45,013 nt of DNA from Bacteroidales bacterium. Its GTDB lineage: Bacteria > Bacteroidota > Bacteroidia > Bacteroidales > NBLH01. The DNA lies in NCBI GenBank assembly GCA_016937695.1, contig JAFGWC010000126.1:1-45013 (forward strand). Direction: 5' to 3'. The position numbers were made by a program, and so were the translations under genes. The stretch's first letter is position 1, and each line of letters starts with the position of its first letter. Positions 18,134 through 25,778 of this stretch are shown one piece after another. The notes beneath the pieces are model-generated. The model made no database searches, was not told where the DNA came from, and was given only the letters and a program-made list of their open reading frames with translations.

Positions 18134-18682
18134 TTAATCATTTTTCAAAAAACCTTCAATTTTTTTTACTGCATGATGATATGAAGCTTTTAATGCACCT
18201 TCAGATGTTTGCAAAATCTCAGACATTTCAGAATATTTTATTTCGTCAAAGTATTTCATATTAAACACAATCCGCTGTTTGTCAGGCAATTGCAATATTG
18301 CTTTTTGTAATTTTAATTGTATTTCATCGCCAGAAAAATACACATCGCTTTCTAAACTATCTGCAAGTTCCTTTTCAACAGTTTGAAATGAAAATATATT
18401 CCTTCTTTTTTTCTTTTGTAAAAAAGTCAAACTCTCGTTTGTTGAGATTCTATAAAGCCATGTAAATATTTTAGATTCTGCTCTAAAATTTTCTATCGAT
18501 TTCCAAGCCTTAATAAATGTGTTTTGCAAAATATCATCTGCATCGTCGTGTTCAATAACAATTTTTCTGATATGCCAATATAATCTCTCTTTATATTCTT
18601 CAACAATCAGTTCAAAAACTTTATCTTTATTTTTACTTTCCTTTAAAAGTGATATTAGCCTTTCATCAGTATTTTTTTCCAT
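18134..18682 (-). CDS. ECF-family RNA polymerase sigma factor
   Basis: A 182-residue alternative sigma factor. Region 2 (about 22-92) has FELIVEEYKERLYWHIRKI, DADDILQNTFIKAWKSIENF and the -10-binding segment FTWLYRISTNESLTFL. Region 4 (about 122-178) has LPDKQRIVFNMKYFDEIKYSEMSEILQTSEGALKASYHHAVKKI (quoted in parts: the helix-turn-helix spans SEMSEILQTSEGALKAS). It is followed by the putative anti-sigma gene after 47 bases and by a Spy-like periplasmic gene, a standard envelope-stress cassette. It probably autoregulates the cassette. The stimulus is unknown. Confidence 0.93.
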   Translation of the reverse strand: MEKNTDERLISLLKESKNKDKVFELIVEEYKERLYWHIRKIVIEHDDADDILQNTFIKAWKSIENFRAESKIFTWLYRISTNESLTFLQKKKRRNIFSFQTVEKELADSLESDVYFSGDEIQLKLQKAILQLPDKQRIVFNMKYFDEIKYSEMSEILQTSEGALKASYHHAVKKIEGFLKND

Positions 18683-18767
18683 ACAAACAATTAGATGTCA
18701 AAACAATAACAATCTGATTTTCAATATCTTGACATTTATTTATTACAATTAAAACCAGAAAAAGCTA

Positions 18768-19724
18768 TTATTTTTTTCTTTCAATCACTTTAAGTGCAGC
18801 TTCAACAACATCTTTTGTATCTAAATTAAATTTCGCAAGCAATTCTTCAGGAATTCCGCTTTCGCCAAATTTATCGTCAACAGCAACCATTTCAATCGGA
18901 CAAGGATTTTCTAAAGCTAATAATTGTGCAATACTATCGCCTAATCCGCCATTTCTAAAGTGTTCTTCTGCAGTTACAACAGCTTTTGTTTTCTTTACTG
19001 ATTCTAAGACTGCTTTTTTATCCAAAGGTTTAATTGTATGAATATTTATTATTTCTGCAGAAATGCCTTTTTGTTCTAAAATCTCACAAGCTTCAATTGC
19101 TTTCCAAACCAAATGGCCTGTAGCAAAGATACTTACATCAACTCCTTCGTTTAACATTACAGCTTCGCCAATTACAAATTTTTGATTTTCAGCAGTAAAG
19201 TTTGGAACTTCCGGACGCCCAAATCTTAAATAAACAGGACCTTCAAAATTAGCAATTTCTTTTGTTGCAGCTTTTGTTTGATTGTAATCGCAAGGGTTAA
19301 TAACTGTCATATTTGGCAACATTTTCATTAAGCCGATATCTTCCATAATTTGATGAGAAGCGCCGTCTTCGCCTAAAGTAATTCCTGCATGCGAAGCACA
19401 AATTTTCACGTTTTTATTTGAATAAGCTATTGATTGTCTTATCTGGTCGTATGCTCTTCCTGTTGCAAAAACAGCAAAAGTGCCTGTAAACGGTATTTTA
19501 CCGCCAATTGTCATTCCAGCAGCAACTCCTTGCATATTCGCTTCCGCAATTCCAGCCGAGAAATATCTTTCCGGAAATTCATCTGCAAAGGCATTCATTT
19601 TTAACGAGCCTTTTAAATCGGCACAAAGTGCAACAATATTTTCGTTTTCTTTTGCGGCTTCATACAATCCTGCGCCAAATCCTGAACGAGTATCTTTTTT
19701 TTCTGTGTAAGAGTATTTTTTCAT
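18768..19724 (-). CDS. Transketolase, C-terminal subunit
   Basis: The second half of a split transketolase, 318 residues: the pyrimidine-binding domain (about 1-170) and the transketolase C domain (about 185-318). It contains the cofactor-activating Glu in SAGIAEANMQGVAAGM, the family stretch PFTGTFAVFATGRAYDQIRQS, the H-containing ASHAGITLGEDGASHQ and LRFGRPEVP. It must pair with the N-terminal subunit at 21764-22609 to move two-carbon units between sugar phosphates in the pentose phosphate pathway. The two subunit genes are normally adjacent. Here two unrelated genes lie between them. A related DXP-synthase-like role is less likely, given the length and subunit arrangement. Confidence 0.92.
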   Translation of the reverse strand: MKKYSYTEKKDTRSGFGAGLYEAAKENENIVALCADLKGSLKMNAFADEFPERYFSAGIAEANMQGVAAGMTIGGKIPFTGTFAVFATGRAYDQIRQSIAYSNKNVKICASHAGITLGEDGASHQIMEDIGLMKMLPNMTVINPCDYNQTKAATKEIANFEGPVYLRFGRPEVPNFTAENQKFVIGEAVMLNEGVDVSIFATGHLVWKAIEACEILEQKGISAEIINIHTIKPLDKKAVLESVKKTKAVVTAEEHFRNGGLGDSIAQLLALENPCPIEMVAVDDKFGESGIPEELLAKFNLDTKDVVEAALKVIERKK

Positions 19725-19769
19725 TTATATTTTTTTATTCTGATATATAATTAATTGTTATATTGTTAA

Positions 19770-21140
19770 TTAAAATTTTACAGTTACTGATCTTCCTGAT
19801 AAAACAGTAAATTCTTTTTCAATTGACATATTCATTTTTTTTGCTAATGCCGGACGATATATTGCTATATAATTTCCAGGCTGCAAAGTTAATACTTCTT
19901 TATTAATTTCGTTTAAATTACAAACCCATTCTATATTTTTATTTGTTTTCACATACACACTTCCAAATCCGTTTGAAGGCATTAAAAAATTAGCAATTCC
20001 GGGCTCAGGAAAAGAAATTGTTTTTGTTTTGCTTTGTTCAATTTGTACATAATTAAAATACAATCGAGGTAACGTTAAAAGTTCAATATCGTATTTTCCA
20101 ACCAGATATTTCTCTTTTGCAGCTATAATTTGAGAATTTAAAGTTGTGGGTTCGCCAGATTTTCTGACAATAAATTTATTTCCATTATAATTATTGCCTT
20201 TTTCTTGTTTTACGATTAAAAATCCTTGAGGAGCAGATTTTTCGATAATATTATGCTGTCGCGGTTTAATTTTAACGTTTTCGATAACAGTTTTTGGAAT
20301 TGTGTTTACAACTATTTTGTATGTAATTTGTGGTTGAAGAAAAATAGTATCTGGATTCCCAAATTTATTAATTGTATGAATTGCATTAAATATAATTTTC
20401 CCGTTATCCTGATTATAAAATGTTAAATTAACATCTGTTTCCGATGGTTTATTGTAAATATCCAATAAATTTATTTGAACTGTAGTTTGATTAAATGCCT
20501 GAATCATAACATCATCCAAAGCATTTTCATATTCTTTTTCTTTATCTGCATCATAAAATTTACCAACACATTCAAAAGCTTTTTTTGTTTCCAAATCTAA
20601 TCCAATACCTATAACGAAAGGTTTTAAAGTGATTCCTTTTTTTTGAAGCATTAATGCAATTGCACAAGGATCGCCTTCGCAAGCTTCAATTCCATCAGTA
20701 ATTAAAACAATTACGTTTCTACAGTTTTTGCAAGGCGGAAAATCACCGCCGGAAAGCTCTAGAGAATAAGCTATTGGCGTTGTTCCTTTTGGAACAATGG
20801 TTTTTAGTTTGTCTCTGATTTTTTGGGCATTATTTTCGGCAAACGGAACTTCAAGTTTTGTATCTGTACAAACTTGTGGCGGAAAACTATTTTGATGGCC
20901 GTAAATTCTTATTGCAAGTTCGGTATTATCGATTTTATCTAGGCTATCGATTAATTTTATTAATAAATTACGGGCAATGTCTATTTTTTTACCGCTCTCC
21001 CATTTACCATTCATACTATTTGACGCATCGAAAATAAAGAGTATTCTTGTCTTTTTTATTTCCTTAACATATTGAGTATAAGCACTATTTATAAAAACTA
21101 AGTTTAATAGAATTATTAATATTTTAAACTTTTTTGACAT
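19770..21140 (-). CDS. Secreted von Willebrand factor A domain protein
   Basis: A 456-residue exported protein. The signal peptide ends at about residue 22 (...FINSAYTQ). The VWA domain (about 30-220) has a complete MIDAS metal site: DASNS at 38-42, the Thr in VPKGTTPIAYSL, and the Asp in VLITDGIEAC. A cysteine pair (PPCKNCRN) and others (ACEGDPCA, FECVGKF) suggest disulphides outside the cytoplasm. The C-terminal half holds beta-rich repeats with no named domain. It probably mediates protein interaction in the periplasm or at the surface. It is placed between the transketolase subunit genes, 45 bases upstream of the C-subunit gene, without an obvious functional link. Confidence 0.88.
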   Translation of the reverse strand: MSKKFKILIILLNLVFINSAYTQYVKEIKKTRILFIFDASNSMNGKWESGKKIDIARNLLIKLIDSLDKIDNTELAIRIYGHQNSFPPQVCTDTKLEVPFAENNAQKIRDKLKTIVPKGTTPIAYSLELSGGDFPPCKNCRNVIVLITDGIEACEGDPCAIALMLQKKGITLKPFVIGIGLDLETKKAFECVGKFYDADKEKEYENALDDVMIQAFNQTTVQINLLDIYNKPSETDVNLTFYNQDNGKIIFNAIHTINKFGNPDTIFLQPQITYKIVVNTIPKTVIENVKIKPRQHNIIEKSAPQGFLIVKQEKGNNYNGNKFIVRKSGEPTTLNSQIIAAKEKYLVGKYDIELLTLPRLYFNYVQIEQSKTKTISFPEPGIANFLMPSNGFGSVYVKTNKNIEWVCNLNEINKEVLTLQPGNYIAIYRPALAKKMNMSIEKEFTVLSGRSVTVKF

Positions 21141-21242
21141 TTTAATATGTAATATAATGGTTTAATTATTGATAATTGATATTATTTAGTTATGGATTTT
21201 CATTAAAAATTAAAAATTAAAAATTCATAAAATAAATTTATA

Positions 21243-21285
21243 TAAATAAAAAAGCTATGCAGCAATAAAATCACTACATAGCTTT
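21243..21285 (-). terminator. Terminator of the DUF4870-like gene
   Basis: AAAGCTATGCAG (21251-21262) pairs with CTACATAGCTTT (21274-21285) with one mismatch. On the minus strand the hairpin is followed by a T-rich run (complement of ATAAATAAAAAA). It lies just after the stop at 21302. Confidence 0.75.
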
Positions 21286-21301
21286 GTACTCATTTTTTTT
21301 A

Positions 21302-21661
21302 TTATTTGAAGTTTTTAAGAGTATCAGCAAAGAACTTTCCGATAATTGGCAATGGCTTTTGCTCGCCATTCGCAGCACTAATAATTCCCATAATAGCAAA
21401 AACAAGATAAGCAATATAAAAAATCCAGCTAAACCATCTAATAACAAGTAATGAGCCTATAATCATAAGTACAATTATAACAATGAACAATCCTAAACCT
21501 TGTTTTAAGTGAAATAAGTTATAGTCAGTCTTTTTATTTCCATAAATAATATAAGCAACAACCCAAAGTATTCCAAGATAGCTTAAAATACCAATTACTT
21601 TATCGTCGTTTGCATTAGATTCTGGTGTTTGTGTTTGAGCATTTTCGTCTAAGTTTTCCAT
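21302..21661 (-). CDS. Small membrane protein, DUF4870/Tic20-like
   Basis: A 119-residue protein with a hydrophilic Gln/Asn-rich N-terminus (about 1-20), then three membrane helices: IGILSYLGILWVVAYIIY, LGLFIVIIVLMIIGSLLVI and WIFYIAYLVFAIMGII. The sequence between the first two (NKKTDYNLFHLKQGLGLF) has the F-H-x-x-Q-G pattern of the DUF4870/Tic20-related family, whose bacterial role is not established. It is followed by a good terminator, so it is probably transcribed separately from the VWA gene, although it lies between the two transketolase subunit genes. Confidence 0.82.
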   Translation of the reverse strand: MENLDENAQTQTPESNANDDKVIGILSYLGILWVVAYIIYGNKKTDYNLFHLKQGLGLFIVIIVLMIIGSLLVIRWFSWIFYIAYLVFAIMGIISAANGEQKPLPIIGKFFADTLKNFK

Positions 21662-21763
21662 AATAAATTAGTTAAGTATAAGTAGATTAATGAAATTTTC
21701 ACTTATCAAAATTAATATTTTTTTAATTAAACAAAAATCTAAACTAACTTTTTGATAAATTAA

Positions 21764-22609
21764 TTAAAAATCGCCTAAAGTTTCTGGTAATTGACTAAGT
21801 GCCAATTTAGTTTGTTCATCAGTTGGTGCTGCACCATGCCATTTATGTGTTCCCATCATAAAATCAACGCCCATTCCCATTTCGGTTTTCATAATAATCA
21901 TTATGGGTTTATTATTTCCGGTATTGTCTTTTGCTTTTTTCATAGTATCAAGAACATCCTGAATATTATTTCCATCCATTTCAAATACAAGCCAACCAAA
22001 AGCTTCCCATTTTGCTTTTAAATTCCCCAGATTCATAACTTCAGAAACAGGTCCGTCGATTTGTTTGCCGTTATTATCAATAACTGAAATTAAATTATCA
22101 ATTTTATGATGAGCAGCAAAAGTGGCAGCCTCCCAAATTTGGCCTTCTTGCATTTCGCCGTCGCCATGAAGAGAATATACTAAGCTTTTATCCTTATTTA
22201 GCTTTTTTGCTAATGCGGCACCTGCAGCTACTGATAATCCTTGTCCTAAAGAGCCAGAAGCTATTCTTACGCCTTCTGTTTTTTCTTGAATTGATGGATG
22301 TCCTTGTAATTTACTGTCGAGTTTTCGTAAAGTTTTGAGTTCTTTTATATCAAAACTGCCTGAGCGAGCTAAAACGCTGTACCAAACCGGCGCTATATGA
22401 CCAATTGATAAGAAAAACACATCCTGATTTTTACCATCCATATCGAAATCGCATGGATCATATTTTAAAATATCAAAATATAAACATGTCATTAAATCGG
22501 CACAGCCAAGCGAACCACCAGGATGTCCTGACTGTGAAAGGTTTATCATCCTTATTACATCACGTCTTACTTGCGTAGCAATATTTTCTAATTCTTCAAC
22601 TCTTCCCAT
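21764..22609 (-). CDS. Transketolase, N-terminal subunit
   Basis: The thiamine-diphosphate-binding half of a split transketolase, 281 residues. Motifs: LSQSGHPGGSLGCADLM (25-40), IGHIAPVWYSVLARSG (69-84), GSLGQGLSVAAG (119-130) and the TPP/Mg motif GDG at 149-151 with NN at 179-180. It needs the C-terminal subunit (18768-19724) for the pyrimidine-activating Glu. A TAACTTTG box on the minus strand (22633-22640), an exact -7 match, lies 23 bases before the start. Single-chain bacterial transketolases are about 650 residues. Two-subunit forms such as this are common in archaea and some anaerobes. Confidence 0.93.
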   Translation of the reverse strand: MGRVEELENIATQVRRDVIRMINLSQSGHPGGSLGCADLMTCLYFDILKYDPCDFDMDGKNQDVFFLSIGHIAPVWYSVLARSGSFDIKELKTLRKLDSKLQGHPSIQEKTEGVRIASGSLGQGLSVAAGAALAKKLNKDKSLVYSLHGDGEMQEGQIWEAATFAAHHKIDNLISVIDNNGKQIDGPVSEVMNLGNLKAKWEAFGWLVFEMDGNNIQDVLDTMKKAKDNTGNNKPIMIIMKTEMGMGVDFMMGTHKWHGAAPTDEQTKLALSQLPETLGDF

Positions 22610-22632
22610 ATTTTTTTTTAGTTTTTGATGCG

Positions 22633-22640
22633 CAAAGTTA
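22633..22640 (-). promoter_or_regulatory. -7 promoter element of the transketolase N-subunit gene
   Basis: TAACTTTG on the minus strand matches TAnnTTTG exactly and lies 23 bases upstream of the ATG. No TTG is found at the -33 position. Confidence 0.5.
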
Positions 22641-22921
22641 TTAATAAATTAAAAAAATTAAATTAAAAATTAAAAATAAATATAAAGATGCATTTGATAT
22701 AAACAAATTTTATTATTTTCTAAAAGACTTAATCAAAATAATAATTTATAAAAAATCATTAATGTATTATTAATATCCTTATAATCTAAACTTTATAATA
22801 AAAAAATCATTTAACAACATCGCTGAAAAATTCAAAACATATTGCTAAGTAAAACTTATTTCAAACTATATTTTAAATCAAGTTTTTCAAAATAAAATCA
22901 AAATACTAAAATTATTTCAAT
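22641..22921. other. AT-rich divergent intergenic region
   Basis: The gap between the divergent transketolase N-subunit and phosphatase-like genes is 344 bases counting both leaders. It contains runs of ATTAAAA/AAATT simple sequence near 22641-22680 and no reading frame or hairpin that I would defend. The promoters of both genes lie at its edges. Confidence 0.5.
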
Positions 22922-22929
22922 TAAATTTG
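22922..22929 (+). promoter_or_regulatory. -7 promoter element of the PafA-like gene
   Basis: TAAATTTG matches TAnnTTTG exactly. It overlaps a possible TTG codon at 22927, which argues that translation starts at the ATG at 22954 instead, leaving a leader of about 20 bases. Confidence 0.55.
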
Positions 22930-22953
22930 CAAGCTAAAAAAACGAACTTAAAA

Positions 22954-24600
22954 ATGAATAAATTTATCGCTATTATTGCTTTTACAATTATTTTTCAAAA
23001 TATATTATTTTCTCAAATAAAAGTAGCGCCTGAAAATCCTAAATTAATTATAAACATTGTAGTAGAACAAATGCGCTATGATTTTATTCAAAGATATTGG
23101 TCGAAATTTTCGGAAGGCGGATTTAAAAGATTAATAAACGAAGGCGCTTTTTGTAAAAATGCAAATTATAGCTATTTGATAACAGAATCGGCACCTGGAT
23201 ATGCAACAATATCAACAGGTACAACGCCTTCAAATCATGGAATTGTTTCTGATTACTGGTTTCAAAGATTGAAAGACTACAAACAATTTTGTATTGAAGA
23301 TAATAATTTAAAAAATTCAATTTCAAATTTCAACAATAATAAATATTCGCCAAAACAATTAATTGGTTCAACTTTAGGTGATGAATTAAGATTATCAAAC
23401 TACAAAAAATCAAAAGTTATTGGAATTTCAATAAAAAACTATGCTGCAATTTTAAGTTCCGGACATCTTGCAAATGCTGCATATTGGATGGATGATGAAA
23501 CAGGCAAATGGACTTCAAGCTCGTATTATTTAGATTCGTTGCCGGATTGGGTTGTTAATTTTAACGATAAAAAATTTACCGAAATATATCTTGCAAAACA
23601 ATGGAATACTTTTTTGCCGATAAAAGAATACAGAGAAAGCTTAGCGGATAATAATTCTTACGAAAAAGGTTTTAAAAATTTGCAAAAAACTTTTCCTTAC
23701 GAATTACTGGAACTATCTAAAAAAGAAGGAGTTGGAGTAATAAAATATACTCCTTACGGAAATACTTACACAAAAGATTTTGCTTTATCGGCAATTGTAA
23801 ACGAAGAATTGGGAAAAGATGAATATACTGATTTAATTACAATTAGTTTTGCTGCAAGTGGTTATGTAAATCAAATTTTTGGTATTCGCTCTGTTGAGTT
23901 ACAGGATATTTATTTGAGATTAGATAAAGATATTGAGCATCTTTTAAGTTTTGTGGACGAACAATTATCAAAAGAAGATGTTTTAATTGTATTAACAAGC
24001 GACAGAGGCTCTATAGACAATCCTGATTTTTCGAAAGAAGTAGGAATGCCTACAGGCAGATTTAACTCAGAACAAGCAATTTCTGTTTTAGAAAGCTATT
24101 TAAAAGCTATTTACGGAAGAGCAAACTGGATAAAATCATACAATAATAGACAAATATACTTGAATCAGATTTTAATTGATGCGTCAAAACTTCAATTAAG
24201 CGAAGTGCAATTAAAAGCGGCTCAATTTATGAATCAATTTAAAGGAGTTGCAAATGCTACAACTGCAACAATTCTTCAAACTACTAACTTCACTAGCAGC
24301 ATTTTACATAAATTCCAAAACAGTTATAACATGGAGCGTTCCGGCGATGTTTTAATAAATCTTGAGCCCGGCTGGATTGAAGAAAATAATAAACACGTGA
24401 GTTTTGAATATTACAAACAAAGTTCGCCATATAAATACGATTCTCATGTGCCTTTAATTTGGTATGGATGGAAAATTAACCGAGGCGAAATTCTTAAACC
24501 GGTAAATATCAGCGATATAGTGCCAACAATTTCAAACTTTTTAAATCTGGCTTATCCGAGCGGTTCAACAGGAAAACCAATTGAAAATTTGGTAAATTAA
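22954..24600 (+). CDS. PafA-like alkaline phosphatase superfamily protein, active site degenerate
   Basis: A 548-residue exported protein with signal peptide MNKFIAIIAFTIIFQNILFS. It aligns end to end with PafA, the zinc phosphomonoesterase of Elizabethkingia/Chryseobacterium (VVEQMRYDFIQRY, EGGFKRLINEG, STGTTPSNHGI, MPTGRF, YDSHVPLIWYGW, YPSGSTGKPI). By my recall of the PafA active site, most key residues differ: zinc ligands D38 to Glu38, D305 to Gly303, H309 to Gln307 and H353 to Arg351; nucleophile T79 to Ser79; N100 to Asp100; R164 to Tyr163. Only D352 (Asp350), H486 (His498) and K162 (Lys161) remain. I infer a non-hydrolytic or altered-function relative in the periplasm. The start is the ATG at 22954. 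An in-frame TTG at 22927 lies inside the promoter box. Confidence 0.85.
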   Translation: MNKFIAIIAFTIIFQNILFSQIKVAPENPKLIINIVVEQMRYDFIQRYWSKFSEGGFKRLINEGAFCKNANYSYLITESAPGYATISTGTTPSNHGIVSDYWFQRLKDYKQFCIEDNNLKNSISNFNNNKYSPKQLIGSTLGDELRLSNYKKSKVIGISIKNYAAILSSGHLANAAYWMDDETGKWTSSSYYLDSLPDWVVNFNDKKFTEIYLAKQWNTFLPIKEYRESLADNNSYEKGFKNLQKTFPYELLELSKKEGVGVIKYTPYGNTYTKDFALSAIVNEELGKDEYTDLITISFAASGYVNQIFGIRSVELQDIYLRLDKDIEHLLSFVDEQLSKEDVLIVLTSDRGSIDNPDFSKEVGMPTGRFNSEQAISVLESYLKAIYGRANWIKSYNNRQIYLNQILIDASKLQLSEVQLKAAQFMNQFKGVANATTATILQTTNFTSSILHKFQNSYNMERSGDVLINLEPGWIEENNKHVSFEYYKQSSPYKYDSHVPLIWYGWKINRGEILKPVNISDIVPTISNFLNLAYPSGSTGKPIENLVN

Positions 24601-24675
24601 TTTATGATTTCAAATATTATTTATCAAAATTCCGGATAATTTTTTATTGCTGAATATTTAATCTGAAAAATAATT

Positions 24676-25650
24676 TCAATTATACTTTTTTGAACGTGCT
24701 CCTTTTTCAGGAATATCAATAATATATTTCTTTTTTGCTTTATTTGTTAATTCGTGCGACCTTAACCAAGGATTAAACATTTTAAGCAATTTGTAATTTA
24801 TATCATGCTTTTTTGAAAAAGCAATCATATCTGTTATTGCTGTATCAATCTCGATTTCGTATGTTGCAATTTTCGGATATAAATCTTCTTTTTTCAAAAT
24901 AAATCCATATTCTTTCGGATTTTGCATTATTAATTTAATTGCTAAAGTTCTAAATACATATCTGCCTGTTTCTGAGAACATTGCCAAATCGTAATAAGAG
25001 TTAACTTCTTGATATTCAACATAATTATTCATTCCGTTTTCGCCTGCATTATAAGATGCGGCTGCCATTGTCCAAGAACCAAATTTTTGCTTTCTCTTTT
25101 TCAGATATTTACAAGCAGCTTCTGTCGATTTTTTTAGATGATACCTTTCGTCAACTTCTTTATTTACTTCCAATCCAAATTCTTTAGCTGTTTTATCCAT
25201 AAATTGCCAGTAGCCTTCTGCTTTTGCAGGCGAAACAACATTAACTAAACCACTTTCGGTAACCATTAAATATTTAAAATCGTCTGGCACACCGTTTTTT
25301 TTAAGAATAGGTTCAATTACAGGAAAAATTCTGTTTGCTCTTTTTAGATATAAAATCATTTCTGAATGCCAATATGCAACTTTTAAAATTTCTTTATCTA
25401 AACTTTCTCTTATGTCAAAATTTTCCAACGGAACTTTTTCGCCGGCAAAATCTAATTTTTCAGGAAACTGAAATGACTGAATATCAACTATTTGCATTAT
25501 AGTGTCAACTTTTGTTTTTTCGTTTTCAAATCTTGATTTAGAATATGAAAATAAATTAAAAACCACCAAAATAATTACTAATGAGGCAATTACATAAAAA
25601 AAGTTCTTCATAAATTCTATAATTTTCAATGATTTTTTTTTCACAGCCAT
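24676..25650 (-). CDS. Membrane-anchored lytic transglycosylase (SLT domain)
   Basis: A 324-residue cell-wall enzyme cleaving peptidoglycan between N-acetylmuramic acid and N-acetylglucosamine. An N-terminal membrane anchor spans about 17-36. The SLT domain covers about 105-235. The catalytic Glu132 is in YLMVTESGL, followed by the family blocks AEGYWQFMDKTAKEFGL and AAASYNAGENGMNNYV. The layout resembles MltD. There is no clear LysM repeat, though the C-terminal 'LLKMFNPWLRSHELTNKAKKKYIIDIP' part (given in pieces) looks like a degenerate LysM-type segment. The start may be residue 1 or Met14 (25611). It lies between convergent and same-strand neighbours without an evident operon. Confidence 0.9.
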   Translation of the reverse strand: MAVKKKSLKIIEFMKNFFYVIASLVIILVVFNLFSYSKSRFENEKTKVDTIMQIVDIQSFQFPEKLDFAGEKVPLENFDIRESLDKEILKVAYWHSEMILYLKRANRIFPVIEPILKKNGVPDDFKYLMVTESGLVNVVSPAKAEGYWQFMDKTAKEFGLEVNKEVDERYHLKKSTEAACKYLKKRKQKFGSWTMAAASYNAGENGMNNYVEYQEVNSYYDLAMFSETGRYVFRTLAIKLIMQNPKEYGFILKKEDLYPKIATYEIEIDTAITDMIAFSKKHDINYKLLKMFNPWLRSHELTNKAKKKYIIDIPEKGARSKKYN

Positions 25651-25778
25651 TTTTTTAAGTTTTATTATTGAAATTTCACTTTTATAATTGTATCGAAAAA
25701 TTTAGTGTAAGATATTTTTTTTGTTGATATTTTAGTAATTAAGGCAAAATGTAAACCAAATTTATTATTAAACTATTT

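Noticed and set aside
21202..21225. ATTAAAA tandem repeat as a CRISPR or regulatory array
   Set aside because: A simple 7-base A/T repeat, seen in weaker form in other gaps (22641-22680). No spacers, no cas genes.
22927..22953. In-frame TTG start giving a 9-residue extension of the PafA-like protein
   Set aside because: The codon lies inside an exact -7 promoter box, and the signal peptide begins properly at the ATG at 22954.
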